Part shown: in pieces, positions 7,813 to 15,860 of the stretch
Position numbering within the stretch: the first letter of the stretch is position 1
Layout: each line of letters begins with the position of its first letter
Assembly: GCA_964579305.1 (NCBI GenBank)
Contig: CAZOGY010000037.1
Coordinates: 1 to 27,119, forward strand
DNA length: 27,119 nucleotides
Direction of reading: 5' to 3'
From: JBCBWG01 sp964579305
Lineage (GTDB): Bacteria; Pseudomonadota; Alphaproteobacteria; Rhizobiales; Hyphomicrobiaceae
Notes under the pieces: generated by a model
Seen by the model: the letters and a program-made list of their open reading frames with translations, nothing else
Told to the model about the DNA's origin: nothing
The model's database searches: none
Made by a program: the position numbers and the translations under genes

Positions 7813-8367
7813 ATGGAACCAGCAGACGCGCACATCCTCGACACTGTCGTTGCTGTGGTGACACGGTACGGTATGAAGCGGACAACGATGGCACATGTTG
7901 CCGGCGCGACCGGGGTGTCGCGGCAGACGCTGTATGACCGCTTTGGTGACAAAGACGGCGTCATGGCCGCCGCGATCGACTTGATTGCAGACCGTGTTTG
8001 CCAAGATCTTCGCGCGGAATTTGCGACAGAGCGCAACCTTGCTGCCCAACTGGATGCCTATTTCCGGGTCGGGGTTTGGCCGACCTACACAATCATTCAA
8101 GCGATGCCAGATGCCGCTGACTTTGAAATAGGGATGGGCGAATCCTCGATCGCTGCAATCCGCCGGGCAGGCAGCGCTAAACAAGCGTTGTTGGCGGATG
8201 TCTTGCGGACCTATCTGCCGCGCAATGATCCGCCACCGGAGCACGTTGCCCAATTTGTTGAACAGACAAGCTGTCACGCGAAAATGTCAGGTATGGCGCC
8301 TGAAGATCTGGCGCAGTTCTTGTCCGTTCTGAAAGCGTCCACGCTCGCCCTCGCCGCGACCACCTGA
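7813..8367 (+). CDS. TetR/AcrR family transcriptional regulator (184 aa)
   Basis: A TetR-type repressor. The helix-turn-helix spans about residues 8-54: VVAVVTRYGMKRTTMAHVAGATG then VSRQTLYDRFGDKDGVM, very close to the family consensus. The C-terminal part is a normal-length ligand domain without a recognisable ligand class. The ATG at 7813 has only a weak GGCGAG upstream. It is divergent from the lipoprotein-sulfatase-DJ-1-porin run, with an inverted repeat between them, so it is the best candidate for controlling that run. The secreted-protein gene 63 bases downstream on the same strand may share its transcript. Confidence 0.9.
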   Translation: MEPADAHILDTVVAVVTRYGMKRTTMAHVAGATGVSRQTLYDRFGDKDGVMAAAIDLIADRVCQDLRAEFATERNLAAQLDAYFRVGVWPTYTIIQAMPDAADFEIGMGESSIAAIRRAGSAKQALLADVLRTYLPRNDPPPEHVAQFVEQTSCHAKMSGMAPEDLAQFLSVLKASTLALAATT

Positions 8368-8430
8368 GCGGCTGAATCTCAAGTCATGTCTTCACTACGT
8401 TTGCAAATCTTCATGAAACGGAGCGCCCTC

Positions 8431-9261
8431 ATGAAACGTGTCGTGACCTTATTCGCTTTGCTGGCGTTTGTGTTATCGCCCGCCTCGGCCGAAAAGCGCG
8501 AGGGGCAAGGAGAATTACTTTCAGCGTTTTTCGGCCTCGATAACTCGCGACGCATTCGGTTTCGGACGGTTTTGGCGTGTCGTGGCTTTAAAGGAAGTGA
8601 CGGTATGCCGGTGATCTTCTCAACCGAGATCGATAACAACACGCTCGACGTGGGAGATTTTCTGGTCAAAACCGCATCAGGAAAAATCGGCCGGGTCGGT
8701 TGCGTCACGCTCCGGCCAGCCGACGAAGCCGGCGAGAAGCGGACCGTGCTCGTGATTGGAGAGTACGGCTCCCGTGACGATCAACCAGCAACGGTCGAAA
8801 TCATCGGTGACGTGAAGTCGCTCGACGGCGCAGTGAATTTTAAGGGTGCGCAAGTCGAAGTGATCCCGCTTGAAGCTGGACCGACCATGATCCTGTCGGA
8901 AATCGTGCCGCGCGAAAACTGGCATCTTGGCACCGGCGGAAACTGCCCCAGCGACGGCGTCAAGAACGTTGTCCGCGTCACCTGGACGGGCGGTATCACC
9001 AAACCCGGCGGCGCCGAAATCGATGACAAGGAACGCAAGCTTTACCGCGTCACGGTCCGCAAACCAGACGGCGGCTTGGAAACCGTCAGGCCGATTGCGA
9101 TCGCGGACCTCAACGACAACGACAACAATCACGATCTTTGCCTGGGGATCGCTGGAGAGCCGTTAAGCGTTGTCTTTCCCGCTGGAGCACTTACGGACCC
9201 AAACGAGGACCTGAACCCGGAGACCGAAGTCAAAGTCTCGGCGGCCGGGTCCCGCTCTTGA
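8431..9261 (+). CDS. Secreted protein of unknown function (276 aa)
   Basis: No family is recognised. The start at ATG 8431 is set by GGAG (8420-8423) seven bases upstream, giving a clean signal peptide (MKRVVTLFALLAFVLSPASA, cleaved after residue 20). Earlier in-frame ATGs at 8386 and 8413 would spoil it. The mature chain appears rich in beta strand, with four cysteines (C50, C91, C172, C237) that could form two disulfides in the periplasm. It also has an Asp/Asn-rich turn, DLNDNDNNHD near residue 227, that could bind a cation. It follows a TetR gene by 63 bases. A binding or structural envelope role is plausible; no enzyme motif is seen. Confidence 0.75.
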   Translation: MKRVVTLFALLAFVLSPASAEKREGQGELLSAFFGLDNSRRIRFRTVLACRGFKGSDGMPVIFSTEIDNNTLDVGDFLVKTASGKIGRVGCVTLRPADEAGEKRTVLVIGEYGSRDDQPATVEIIGDVKSLDGAVNFKGAQVEVIPLEAGPTMILSEIVPRENWHLGTGGNCPSDGVKNVVRVTWTGGITKPGGAEIDDKERKLYRVTVRKPDGGLETVRPIAIADLNDNDNNHDLCLGIAGEPLSVVFPAGALTDPNEDLNPETEVKVSAAGSRS

Positions 9262-9706
<445 letters not shown>

Positions 9707-9784
9707 TGCACGGCGCTGGCGCGCGAAGCCGGGGCTATAACGCGCGCTCCTGGCAAGCGCAAGGTCGACGGAACGCGATTTCGC

Positions 9785-10369
9785 TTATTGGTGCTTGGCG
9801 TTGGCGCGGTCTGGTGCCGCGCGGTCACCCGCGAGACGTGCAACCGCGCCGCCCATCTTGGCAAGGCGCATCAGTGTCGGACCGGGTAGTCGCACAAGCT
9901 CGCTAAACGAGCGATCGACCGTCTCCAGAAAATCCAGCATTTCGCGTAAGCGCGCGCGGGGGGCGGCGGCAATCTGCTTGTCTTCGTCGGCTTCTGAAAC
10001 GCAAATGCGCAAAGCGGCTAAGGTCGGGTCGATCTCACGGGCCTTGCGGCCTTCCGCGATGCGGCGGACCATTTCGTAAAGATCAGCTTCGGCTTCAAAA
10101 TGGTCGCGGCGATCGCCCATGACATGGACCCGGCGCACAAGATTCCAGCCGATCAGTTCCTTCAGCGACGTCGACACGTTCGAGCGCGCCATCGACAATC
10201 GCTCCGCAATATCGTCGGCGGTCAAAGGCCGCTCTGACAAATAAAGCAGCGCGTGGATCTGACTGACTGAGCGGTTGACGCCCCACGTGGTGCCCATCTC
10301 GCCCCAATGCACGACGAACCGCTCGACGGCGCCGGGCATGCGAATTGTTGTTTCAGCTTTTTCTGTCAT
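9785..10369 (-). CDS. GbsR/MarR family transcriptional regulator (194 aa)
   Basis: A winged-helix regulator of the GbsR branch of MarR proteins. The family signature is clear: VVHWGEMGTTWGVNRSVSQIHALLYLS, then ADDIAERLSMARSNVSTSLKELIGWNLVRRVHVMGDRRDHFEAE, with the recognition helix around SMARSNVSTSLKEL. The C-terminal half is helical and probably dimerises. The ATG at 10369 lies in the middle of a perfect 18-base palindrome (10360-10377), a strong hint of autoregulation. The Ntn hydrolase gene ends 31 bases upstream on the same strand, so the two genes probably form one transcript. In known GbsR the signal is choline; here it may be related to the amide substrate of the neighbouring hydrolase, which is inference. 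Confidence 0.92.
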   Translation of the reverse strand: MTEKAETTIRMPGAVERFVVHWGEMGTTWGVNRSVSQIHALLYLSERPLTADDIAERLSMARSNVSTSLKELIGWNLVRRVHVMGDRRDHFEAEADLYEMVRRIAEGRKAREIDPTLAALRICVSEADEDKQIAAAPRARLREMLDFLETVDRSFSELVRLPGPTLMRLAKMGGAVARLAGDRAAPDRANAKHQ

Positions 10370-10377
10370 GACAGAAA
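10360..10377. promoter_or_regulatory. Perfect 18-base palindrome on the gbsR-like start codon
   Basis: TTTCTGTCA (10360-10368) is followed directly by its exact reverse complement TGACAGAAA (10369-10377). The centre coincides with the start codon of the GbsR-like gene. Nine perfect base pairs with no spacer is far more symmetric than expected by chance in a short gap, and it fits a MarR-type operator. Binding would block transcription entering from the upstream hydrolase gene or a local promoter. Confidence 0.6.
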
Positions 10378-10400
10378 TTTATGATCGCGGCAGCAAACCG

Positions 10401-11477
10401 TCAAGCGGGATGCGTTGCATCGACCGCGCGAACCACGCCTGGGCCGGGCTCAAGCGACGTCAAAGCGAGCACCGATGTGGCGGCCTTCTGGGCCTCGACC
10501 CCCTGGGCGGTCAGCGCGCCCTTTTTGGCATTTGCCACCATCGCAAGGCGCGTCAGCGGATTGAGAACCGGCGGATGGAGCCATGCCATGTCCGTGTCGC
10601 CGGCCAGAACCGCCTCCTCCAGTTGGCAGACACGTTCGGTGTTGGCGTGGCCCCGGGCGCGGCCGTGCCAGTCAGGCGTGCGCCAGACGTTGGCCGCCGC
10701 GTTGGCGCCTTCGTGGACCCGCGCTTCAGTCTCGCGCCGCTCCACGATCACCGTCTGCGATGGCTCCAATCCGGCCAATGCAAAGATCGCGGGGCTTGCA
10801 ATGGGGACCTCAATCAACATTCGACGTGCGGTTTCGTAGTCCGGTGCCTCTTCAAAAACCTGGCGCAAAAGGTGACTGGCGGTGTCGTGGGTCAAACTCC
10901 AGACCCGGACTTTGTTGGCAAACCAGTCAATTGGGTAGAGCCCGCCGCCGGCCCGCGGCATCGGCGCCTGGTTTAACGCCGCAGCAAAACGGCCGGGCGC
11001 GAGGGCTTGCAGAACGCCGGTATAGCCGGGCCAAGTCAATGACACGAAGCGGCCGGATGGACCGGCAACGTCAGCCGCAACGACATGAGCCCCAAGGCCC
11101 GGTGTGCGCCAGTCCAGCACACGCACCAGTTGTGCCCCACGTCCATCGGGGGCGGGCCTTACGCTTGTGGTGCACCCCCACTCATAGTTCACGCTCAGGA
11201 AATAGGCGCCAGGCCGGCCCAGCTCGCGCGCGATCGCGTCGATTTCGGCAAGTTTGGGATTCTCGGTTTTGACCAGCCAGTGTCGCGATATCCGGTCCAG
11301 AAGACCAAGGGCCGTTCCGGGCACGCCTTTCGTGGCCATGTCCATCAGCCGTTGTGCGCGCTGCGGGGCGGCCAGCAACGTGGCAAGCGGAAAATCCGCG
11401 CCCGTCTTGATGACCGGGATCTCGGGCAGGCCGGCGTGTTCGGAGTGTGGCACGGCAATCGCCTCTTTCGTTGACAA
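10401..11477 (-). CDS. Ntn-type amide hydrolase, acid ceramidase/NAAA-like (358 aa)
   Basis: It resembles cysteine Ntn hydrolases that cut amide bonds of acylated amines or bile-salt-like substrates. The key region is FLSVNYEWGCTTSV (C102), followed by LVRVLDWRTPGLG. This matches the acid ceramidase/NAAA layout, where the Cys after a YE..C segment becomes the new N-terminus by self-cleavage and an Arg and Asp follow shortly after. Downstream LTWPGYTGVLQALAPGRFAAALNQAP also fits this superfamily. The start is TTG at 11477, supported by AAGG seven bases upstream; an in-frame stop lies just above, and GTG at 11453 is the alternative. It has no signal peptide, so a cytoplasmic location is expected. 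It probably shares an operon with the GbsR-like gene. Confidence 0.75.
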   Translation of the reverse strand: MSTKEAIAVPHSEHAGLPEIPVIKTGADFPLATLLAAPQRAQRLMDMATKGVPGTALGLLDRISRHWLVKTENPKLAEIDAIARELGRPGAYFLSVNYEWGCTTSVRPAPDGRGAQLVRVLDWRTPGLGAHVVAADVAGPSGRFVSLTWPGYTGVLQALAPGRFAAALNQAPMPRAGGGLYPIDWFANKVRVWSLTHDTASHLLRQVFEEAPDYETARRMLIEVPIASPAIFALAGLEPSQTVIVERRETEARVHEGANAAANVWRTPDWHGRARGHANTERVCQLEEAVLAGDTDMAWLHPPVLNPLTRLAMVANAKKGALTAQGVEAQKAATSVLALTSLEPGPGVVRAVDATHPA

Positions 11478-11499
11478 ATCCGGCCTTGTCCATCATACA
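11471..11499 (+). promoter_or_regulatory. Candidate promoter upstream of rplU, also a TGACAA repeat
   Basis: TTGACA (11471-11476) is followed after 17 bases by CATACA (11494-11499). It would give rplU a leader of about 170 bases. The same place holds TGACAA (11472-11477) and TTGTCC (11486-11491), a near-perfect inverted repeat over the start codon of the divergent Ntn hydrolase gene. A second, weaker rplU box is TTGACG at 11611-11616. The leader also contains the hairpin CGCTCG-TCTTAG-CGAGCG (11625-11642). Confidence 0.3.
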
Positions 11500-11677
11500 G
11501 GCCGCTTCCCGACATCGGGGTTTCCCCGCTGATCCAGGCTTACCGGCATCTGGGCGCCGACACCATGTCGCCCCGCTGCTGAGAGTGTCGCCCGCGGCTG
11601 GGCCCGACGCTTGACGAAGTCCGTCGCTCGTCTTAGCGAGCGCGGCGCCGACGATCGCGGCAGACAAGGACATAACT

Positions 11678-11992
11678 ATGTACGCTGTTATCAAAACGGG
11701 CGGCAAACAATACCGCGTTTCCAAGGACGACGTCCTTGAGATTGAACGGCTGCCTGGCGAGGCCGGCGCCGATCTGGAATTCGCTGACGTACTGATGATC
11801 GGCGATGGCGATAACGTCACGCTCGGCGCGCCGACGATCAGCGGCGCGAAGGTCGTTGCTGAACTGGTGGAGCAATCGCGCGGGCCCAAAGTGATCGCCT
11901 TCAAGAAACGCCGTCGCCAGAACTCCAAGCGCAAGCGCGGTCACCGTCAGCATCTGAGCAAGATCCGTATCAAGGACATCCAGGCTGCCTGA
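11678..11992 (+). CDS. rplU: 50S ribosomal protein L21 (104 aa)
   Basis: L21 binds 23S rRNA in the large subunit. The sequence MYAVIKTGGKQYRVSKDDVLEIERL at the start and the basic end KKRRRQNSKRKRGHRQHLSKIRIKDI are typical. Start support is AAGGA (11666-11670) seven bases before the ATG. The protein ends just after the core domain. Many alphaproteobacterial L21 proteins carry a C-terminal helix-hairpin-helix extension, and this one does not, while such modules occur in the large protein at 23078-25762. It is followed by rpmA after 56 bases. Confidence 0.98.
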   Translation: MYAVIKTGGKQYRVSKDDVLEIERLPGEAGADLEFADVLMIGDGDNVTLGAPTISGAKVVAELVEQSRGPKVIAFKKRRRQNSKRKRGHRQHLSKIRIKDIQAA

Positions 11993-12048
11993 ACGCGCTT
12001 AAGCGGGACTGGCGCCTTCAATCATACGAATTTCGAGGACGTGAGACG

Positions 12049-12318
12049 ATGGCACACAAAAAGGCAGGCGGCTCGTCACGCAACGGTCGCGATTCTGAAT
12101 CCAAACGCCTCGGCGTAAAAAAGTACGGCGGCGAGTTGGTCGTTCCCGGAAACATCATCGTGCGCCAACGCGGCACGAAGGTGAACCCGGGTGCCAATGT
12201 CGGTATGGGCAAAGACCACACGCTGTTCGCGCTTGTCGAAGGCCACGTGAAATTCCAGAAAAAGGCCGGCAACAAGTCGTTTGTCTCGGTCGAACCAAAG
12301 CTCGAGGCCGCTGAGTAA
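12049..12318 (+). CDS. rpmA: 50S ribosomal protein L27 (89 aa)
   Basis: L27 reaches towards the peptidyl transferase centre of the 50S subunit. The N-terminus MAHKKAGGSSRNGRDSESKRLGVK and the following GGELVVPGNIIVRQRGTK are diagnostic, and the length is standard. The start follows GAGGACGTGAGACG. There is no N-terminal extension of the kind removed by Prp protease in Firmicutes. It is paired with rplU, and a strong terminator follows at 12350-12380. Confidence 0.98.
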   Translation: MAHKKAGGSSRNGRDSESKRLGVKKYGGELVVPGNIIVRQRGTKVNPGANVGMGKDHTLFALVEGHVKFQKKAGNKSFVSVEPKLEAAE

Positions 12319-12349
12319 GCGGCGGGCGACCACGGCCTGTTTGCACGAG

Positions 12350-12380
12350 ACGGGGTGATGGTCCGCCATCGCCCCGTTTT
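12350..12380 (+). terminator. Rho-independent terminator after rpmA
   Basis: The stem ACGGGG-T-GATGG (12350-12361) pairs with CCATC-G-CCCCGT (12366-12377), giving twelve pairs with one G-U and a TCCG loop, followed by TTTT ending at 12380. It closes the rplU-rpmA transcript 32 bases after the rpmA stop codon. The acetyltransferase gene starts only 18 bases later, so it needs read-through or its own promoter. Confidence 0.88.
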
Positions 12381-12397
12381 CTATTGGCAGGTGCGTC

Positions 12398-12955
12398 ATG
12401 CCCCACTTTGCTGCAGCGCCGGTTTTGACGGAACGATTGCGACTGCGCCCGGTTTGCGCGCGCGATGCGGACGCGATCTACGCGGGGCTGTGCGACTGGG
12501 ATGTCACGCGCATGCTGGCAATGCCGCCGTGGCCTTACACGCGCGCGGATGCCGAAGCGTTTGTCATAAAAGTTGCCGAGCGCGGCGAACGGTCGACGAT
12601 TTGGACGCTGGCTGTGACGCGACCGCAAGAAGACTGGCTGATGGGCTGCGTTGGCGGCCATCGCGGTGAACGTGGCGAGCACGTCGGCTACTGGCTTGCG
12701 CAGCGGTATTGGAGCCGCGGGTATATGACGGAAGCCGTGCGTGCCGTCCTATCGAGGCTATTTGCCGATTTGCCGGATACCGTCGTCAGGAGCGGTGTTT
12801 ACGAAGACAATCCGGCTTCGCTGCACGTGCAGAATAAACTCGGGTTCAAGGTCGTTGGATCGCATCTGGCGTTTTGCCGGCCACGCGGCATCGACGTTCG
12901 CCATATCGATACGCGGCTGACGCGTGCGCGTTTTTCAAAGGCGATATCATCATGA
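12398..12955 (+). CDS. GNAT family N-acetyltransferase, RimJ/RimL-like (185 aa)
   Basis: An acetyl-CoA-dependent N-acetyltransferase. It has the RimJ/RimL-type opening TERLRLRPVCARDADAIYAGL, the acetyl-CoA-binding strand and loop HVGYWLAQRYWSRGYMTEAV (motif A, near residues 97-116) and the C-terminal VYEDNPASLHVQNKLGFKVVG. The substrate may be a protein N-terminus or a small amine. The ATG has a modest GGCAGG upstream. Its stop overlaps the start of the second acetyltransferase by ATGA, so the two are translationally coupled. GNAT genes between rpmA and obgE are common in alphaproteobacteria. Confidence 0.92.
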   Translation: MPHFAAAPVLTERLRLRPVCARDADAIYAGLCDWDVTRMLAMPPWPYTRADAEAFVIKVAERGERSTIWTLAVTRPQEDWLMGCVGGHRGERGEHVGYWLAQRYWSRGYMTEAVRAVLSRLFADLPDTVVRSGVYEDNPASLHVQNKLGFKVVGSHLAFCRPRGIDVRHIDTRLTRARFSKAISS

Positions 12956-13524
12956 CGGCGGCGGCCCCTAATTGCACGCTTGCGACACAGCGACTGGAGA
13001 CGCCGAGGCTCGTTTTGCGACCGCTCACGCTGGACGATGCGGCAGCGATCCAGGAAATCCTGGGCGATGAGCGCGTTGCGCGGACCATGGCGATCGTGCC
13101 GCATCCGATGCCTGATGGCGAAGCTGCGCGGTTTATCGGTTCCGTTCTGGACGGGACGCGCGTTTTGCGCGCGCATTGGGCAATTACGCTGCGTGAAACG
13201 GGCGTGGTCATCGGCGCGCTTTCATTGCGGCCAGTCGATGACCACCTCCGGATCGGCTATTACATTGGGCCAGACCACTGGCGGAACGGGTATGCGCGTG
13301 AAGCCGTTGGCGCGGCCACACACGCGGCGTTCGAAAGCGACGTGCGGCTTGGCGTCATTGAAGCGGGTATCCACGCTGACAACCCGGCCTCGGAACACGT
13401 CGTGCGTGCCTGCGGTTTTGCTTTTGTCGGCGCAAGCACGGAGCCCGGCGTGGCGCGGGGTGGCCCGGTTGCGTCGCGGACGTGGCGTTTGCACCGCGCG
13501 GCATGGGAGGCGCGCAAACAATGA
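12952..13524 (+). CDS. Second GNAT family N-acetyltransferase (190 aa)
   Basis: It is similar in plan to the preceding gene: LETPRLVLRPLTLDDAAAIQEIL, then IGYYIGPDHWRNGYAREAVGAA as the acetyl-CoA motif, then AGIHADNPASEHVVRACGF. The reading frame is open further upstream, but the ATG at 12952 overlaps the previous stop as ATGA and matches the family start. Its own stop overlaps the obgE start in the same way. The arrangement suggests that the two acetyltransferases and ObgE are made in fixed proportion. Whether they act on ribosomal proteins is not known. Confidence 0.92.
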   Translation: MTAAAPNCTLATQRLETPRLVLRPLTLDDAAAIQEILGDERVARTMAIVPHPMPDGEAARFIGSVLDGTRVLRAHWAITLRETGVVIGALSLRPVDDHLRIGYYIGPDHWRNGYAREAVGAATHAAFESDVRLGVIEAGIHADNPASEHVVRACGFAFVGASTEPGVARGGPVASRTWRLHRAAWEARKQ

Positions 13525-14579
13525 AATTCCTGGATCAAGCCAAAATATATATCCAATCGGGCAAGGGCGGCGACGGCTGCCTGTCTTTCCGACGCGAGAA
13601 ATTCATCGAGTTCGGCGGCCCGGACGGGGGTGACGGCGGCAAAGGCGGCGATGTGTGGGCAGAGTGCGTAGATAATCTGAACACGCTGATCGATTATCGC
13701 TATCAGCAACACTTCAAAGCGAAAAACGGTACGCCTGGCATGGGCAAGAACCGGACGGGCGGCAGCGGTGATGACTGCGTGATCAAGGTGCCCCCAGGCA
13801 CGCAGATCTTTGAGGAAGACAACGAGACGCTGATTGCCGACCTGACGACGCCTGGTGAGCGCGCGCTGCTGGCACGAGGCGGCAATGGCGGGTTTGGCAA
13901 CGCGCATTTCAAATCATCGGTTAACCAAGCGCCACGGCGGACCAATCCGGGACTGCCCGGCGAGGAACTGACGATCTGGTTACGTCTGAAACTGATTGCC
14001 GATGCGGGGCTTGTCGGCTTACCGAATGCGGGCAAATCGACGTTTCTGGCCGCCGTATCAGCGGCCAAGCCAAAGATTGGCGATTACCCGTTTACGACAT
14101 TGCACCCCAATCTCGGTGTCGTGAAAGTTGGCGAAACGGATTTCGTGCTGGCCGATATCCCAGGGCTCATAGAAGGCGCTAACGAAGGTGCTGGGCTTGG
14201 CACACGCTTTCTGGGCCACGTCGAACGCTGTCGCGTGCTGCTTCATCTAATCGACGTCACGCAAGACGATGTCGTGGCGGCCTATGAAACCGTGCGCGGC
14301 GAATTGATCGCCTACGATCTGGCGCTTGAAAACAAGCCGGAGATCATTGCCCTTTCAAAGTGTGACGCCGTCACGCGCGAGGAAGCGGCTGACAAGTCAC
14401 GCGCGTTGGCTGACCTGACCGGCACGGTTCCCATGCAGATTTCATCGGCGTCCGGCCAGAGCATCACGCCGACGCTCTATGCCCTGGCTGACGTGATCGC
14501 CAACACCCGCGCCGACGAAGCTGCAGACGCCGAACACAGCGAGCGCGCCGCAGCCGGCTGGCAACCCGACTTGGGCTAG
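13521..14579 (+). CDS. obgE: Obg family GTPase (352 aa)
   Basis: An essential GTPase linking late 50S assembly with growth control and the stringent response. The glycine-rich Obg domain fills about residues 1-158 (MKFLDQAKIYIQSGKGGDGC, GGPDGGDGGKGGDVW). The G domain has G1 GLPNAGKST (166-174), G3 DIPGLIEGANEGAGLG and G4 SKCD in place of NKxD. The variable C-terminal tail is short. Start choice: ATG at 13521 overlaps the previous stop, with GGGAGG (13505-13510) upstream. A longer frame from 13482 would add 13 residues that the family lacks. Confidence 0.97.
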   Translation: MKFLDQAKIYIQSGKGGDGCLSFRREKFIEFGGPDGGDGGKGGDVWAECVDNLNTLIDYRYQQHFKAKNGTPGMGKNRTGGSGDDCVIKVPPGTQIFEEDNETLIADLTTPGERALLARGGNGGFGNAHFKSSVNQAPRRTNPGLPGEELTIWLRLKLIADAGLVGLPNAGKSTFLAAVSAAKPKIGDYPFTTLHPNLGVVKVGETDFVLADIPGLIEGANEGAGLGTRFLGHVERCRVLLHLIDVTQDDVVAAYETVRGELIAYDLALENKPEIIALSKCDAVTREEAADKSRALADLTGTVPMQISSASGQSITPTLYALADVIANTRADEAADAEHSERAAAGWQPDLG

Positions 14580-14676
14580 CTGGCCCTTTCCCTCAACACA
14601 CCGCTTGCCCCTGCGGCTTCGATGCCTAAAGCTCCGGCTTCTGGTGCGGGCAGATCAAGCAACACAAGCAAGACAA

Positions 14677-15855
14677 ATGGGAACGCTGAGCGTGGACGGC
14701 ACTGGGCAGCCCCAAACGGGTGCACAACGTCGTGAATGGCGCGATGCCCGGCGGATCGTCGTGAAGATTGGGTCGGCGCTCGTTGTTGATCACACGACTG
14801 GGCGAATCCGTGCGACGTGGCTGAATGCGCTTGCGGATGACATTGCCGAACTCGTCGACGGCGGGCGCGAGGTTATCTTGGTGTCGTCGGGTGCCATCGC
14901 GCTTGGGCGGCACCTGATCCAACTTGGCGTCGGCGACCTTGATCTTGAGCAAAGCCAGGCCGCCGCCGCCGTCGGGCAAATCCGGCTCGGGCATGCTTGG
15001 CGGGATCTTTTCGATCAGCGCGGACTGACAGCGGCGCAGATCCTCCTCACGCTCACAGATACCGAAGAACGACGGCGCTACCTCAATGCGCGGCGCACGA
15101 TCGACACGTTGCTGAGCCACCGCGCGCTGCCGGTGGTGAACGAGAACGATACTGTGGCCACGACGGAGATACGCTACGGCGACAACGACCGGCTCTCGGC
15201 GCGGGTGGCCACGATGATGAGCGCAGATTGCCTGATCGTGCTGTCGGACGTGGACGGGCTTTACACGGCCCCACCGCATGCGAACCCGAACGCGGAATTG
15301 ATCAGCGAGGTGCGTGACATCACCGACGAGATTGCCGCGATGGCCGGCGGGGCCGCTTCGGCAACATCGCGCGGCGGCATGGTCACAAAAATCGAGGCTG
15401 CACGCATGGCCACGGCGGCTGGCACGCATATGGCCATTACGTCCGGTCGACACCTGCATCCACTGCGCCGGCTTGCGGGGGGCGCGCCGGCAACCTGGTT
15501 TCTGGCCAGTACCGATCCGGTCGCCGCGCGCAAACGCTGGATTGCCGGCCAGCTCCAACCGAAAGGCACGTTGACCATCGATGAGGGGGCTGCGCGCGCG
15601 CTCGCTTCTGGGAAAAGCCTGCTGCCCGCTGGCGTTGTGGGCGTGAGCGGTCTATTTGACCGCGGCGATGCCGTGCGAATTACTGCGCGCGATGGTCGCG
15701 AGCTTGGACGCGGGCTTGTTGCCTACGGTCACGACGATGCCGTTCGCATTATTGGCCGTAAGTCCAGCGAGATTGCCCAGATTTTGGGCTACACTGGACG
15801 CACGGCGCTCGTGCACCGCGACGACATGGCCCTCAACCGATCCAACGAGACCTAA
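14677..15855 (+). CDS. proB: Glutamate 5-kinase with PUA domain (392 aa)
   Basis: It phosphorylates glutamate to gamma-glutamyl phosphate, the first step of proline synthesis. The amino-acid-kinase domain begins RRIVVKIGSALVVD, with EVILVSSGAIALGR, VVNENDTVATTEIRYGDNDRLSARVA and LIVLSDVDGLYT. A C-terminal PUA domain covers about the last 80 residues (KGTLTIDEGAARALASGKSLLPAGV...). The start is uncertain: ATG 14677 gives about 24 residues before the kinase core; in-frame GTG 14692 and TTG 14605 are alternatives, and none has a strong ribosome binding site. The proA gene starts five bases after the stop, so the two are surely coupled. Confidence 0.95.
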   Translation: MGTLSVDGTGQPQTGAQRREWRDARRIVVKIGSALVVDHTTGRIRATWLNALADDIAELVDGGREVILVSSGAIALGRHLIQLGVGDLDLEQSQAAAAVGQIRLGHAWRDLFDQRGLTAAQILLTLTDTEERRRYLNARRTIDTLLSHRALPVVNENDTVATTEIRYGDNDRLSARVATMMSADCLIVLSDVDGLYTAPPHANPNAELISEVRDITDEIAAMAGGAASATSRGGMVTKIEAARMATAAGTHMAITSGRHLHPLRRLAGGAPATWFLASTDPVAARKRWIAGQLQPKGTLTIDEGAARALASGKSLLPAGVVGVSGLFDRGDAVRITARDGRELGRGLVAYGHDDAVRIIGRKSSEIAQILGYTGRTALVHRDDMALNRSNET

Positions 15856-15860
15856 CTTCT

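Noticed and set aside
7659..8036. Upstream extension of the Sel1 lipoprotein frame
   Set aside because: It overlaps the start of the divergent TetR gene and the intergenic inverted repeat, and it would bury the lipoprotein signal 126 residues inside the protein.
11625..11642. Hairpin in the rplU leader as a ribosomal-protein autoregulatory structure
   Set aside because: A six-pair stem with a six-base loop is too simple to assign to a known L21 leader class; it is mentioned only with the promoter.
14626..15558. 310-codon open frame on the minus strand
   Set aside because: It lies wholly inside proB on the opposite strand, has no recognisable domain, and is explained by the GC-rich codon use of proB.
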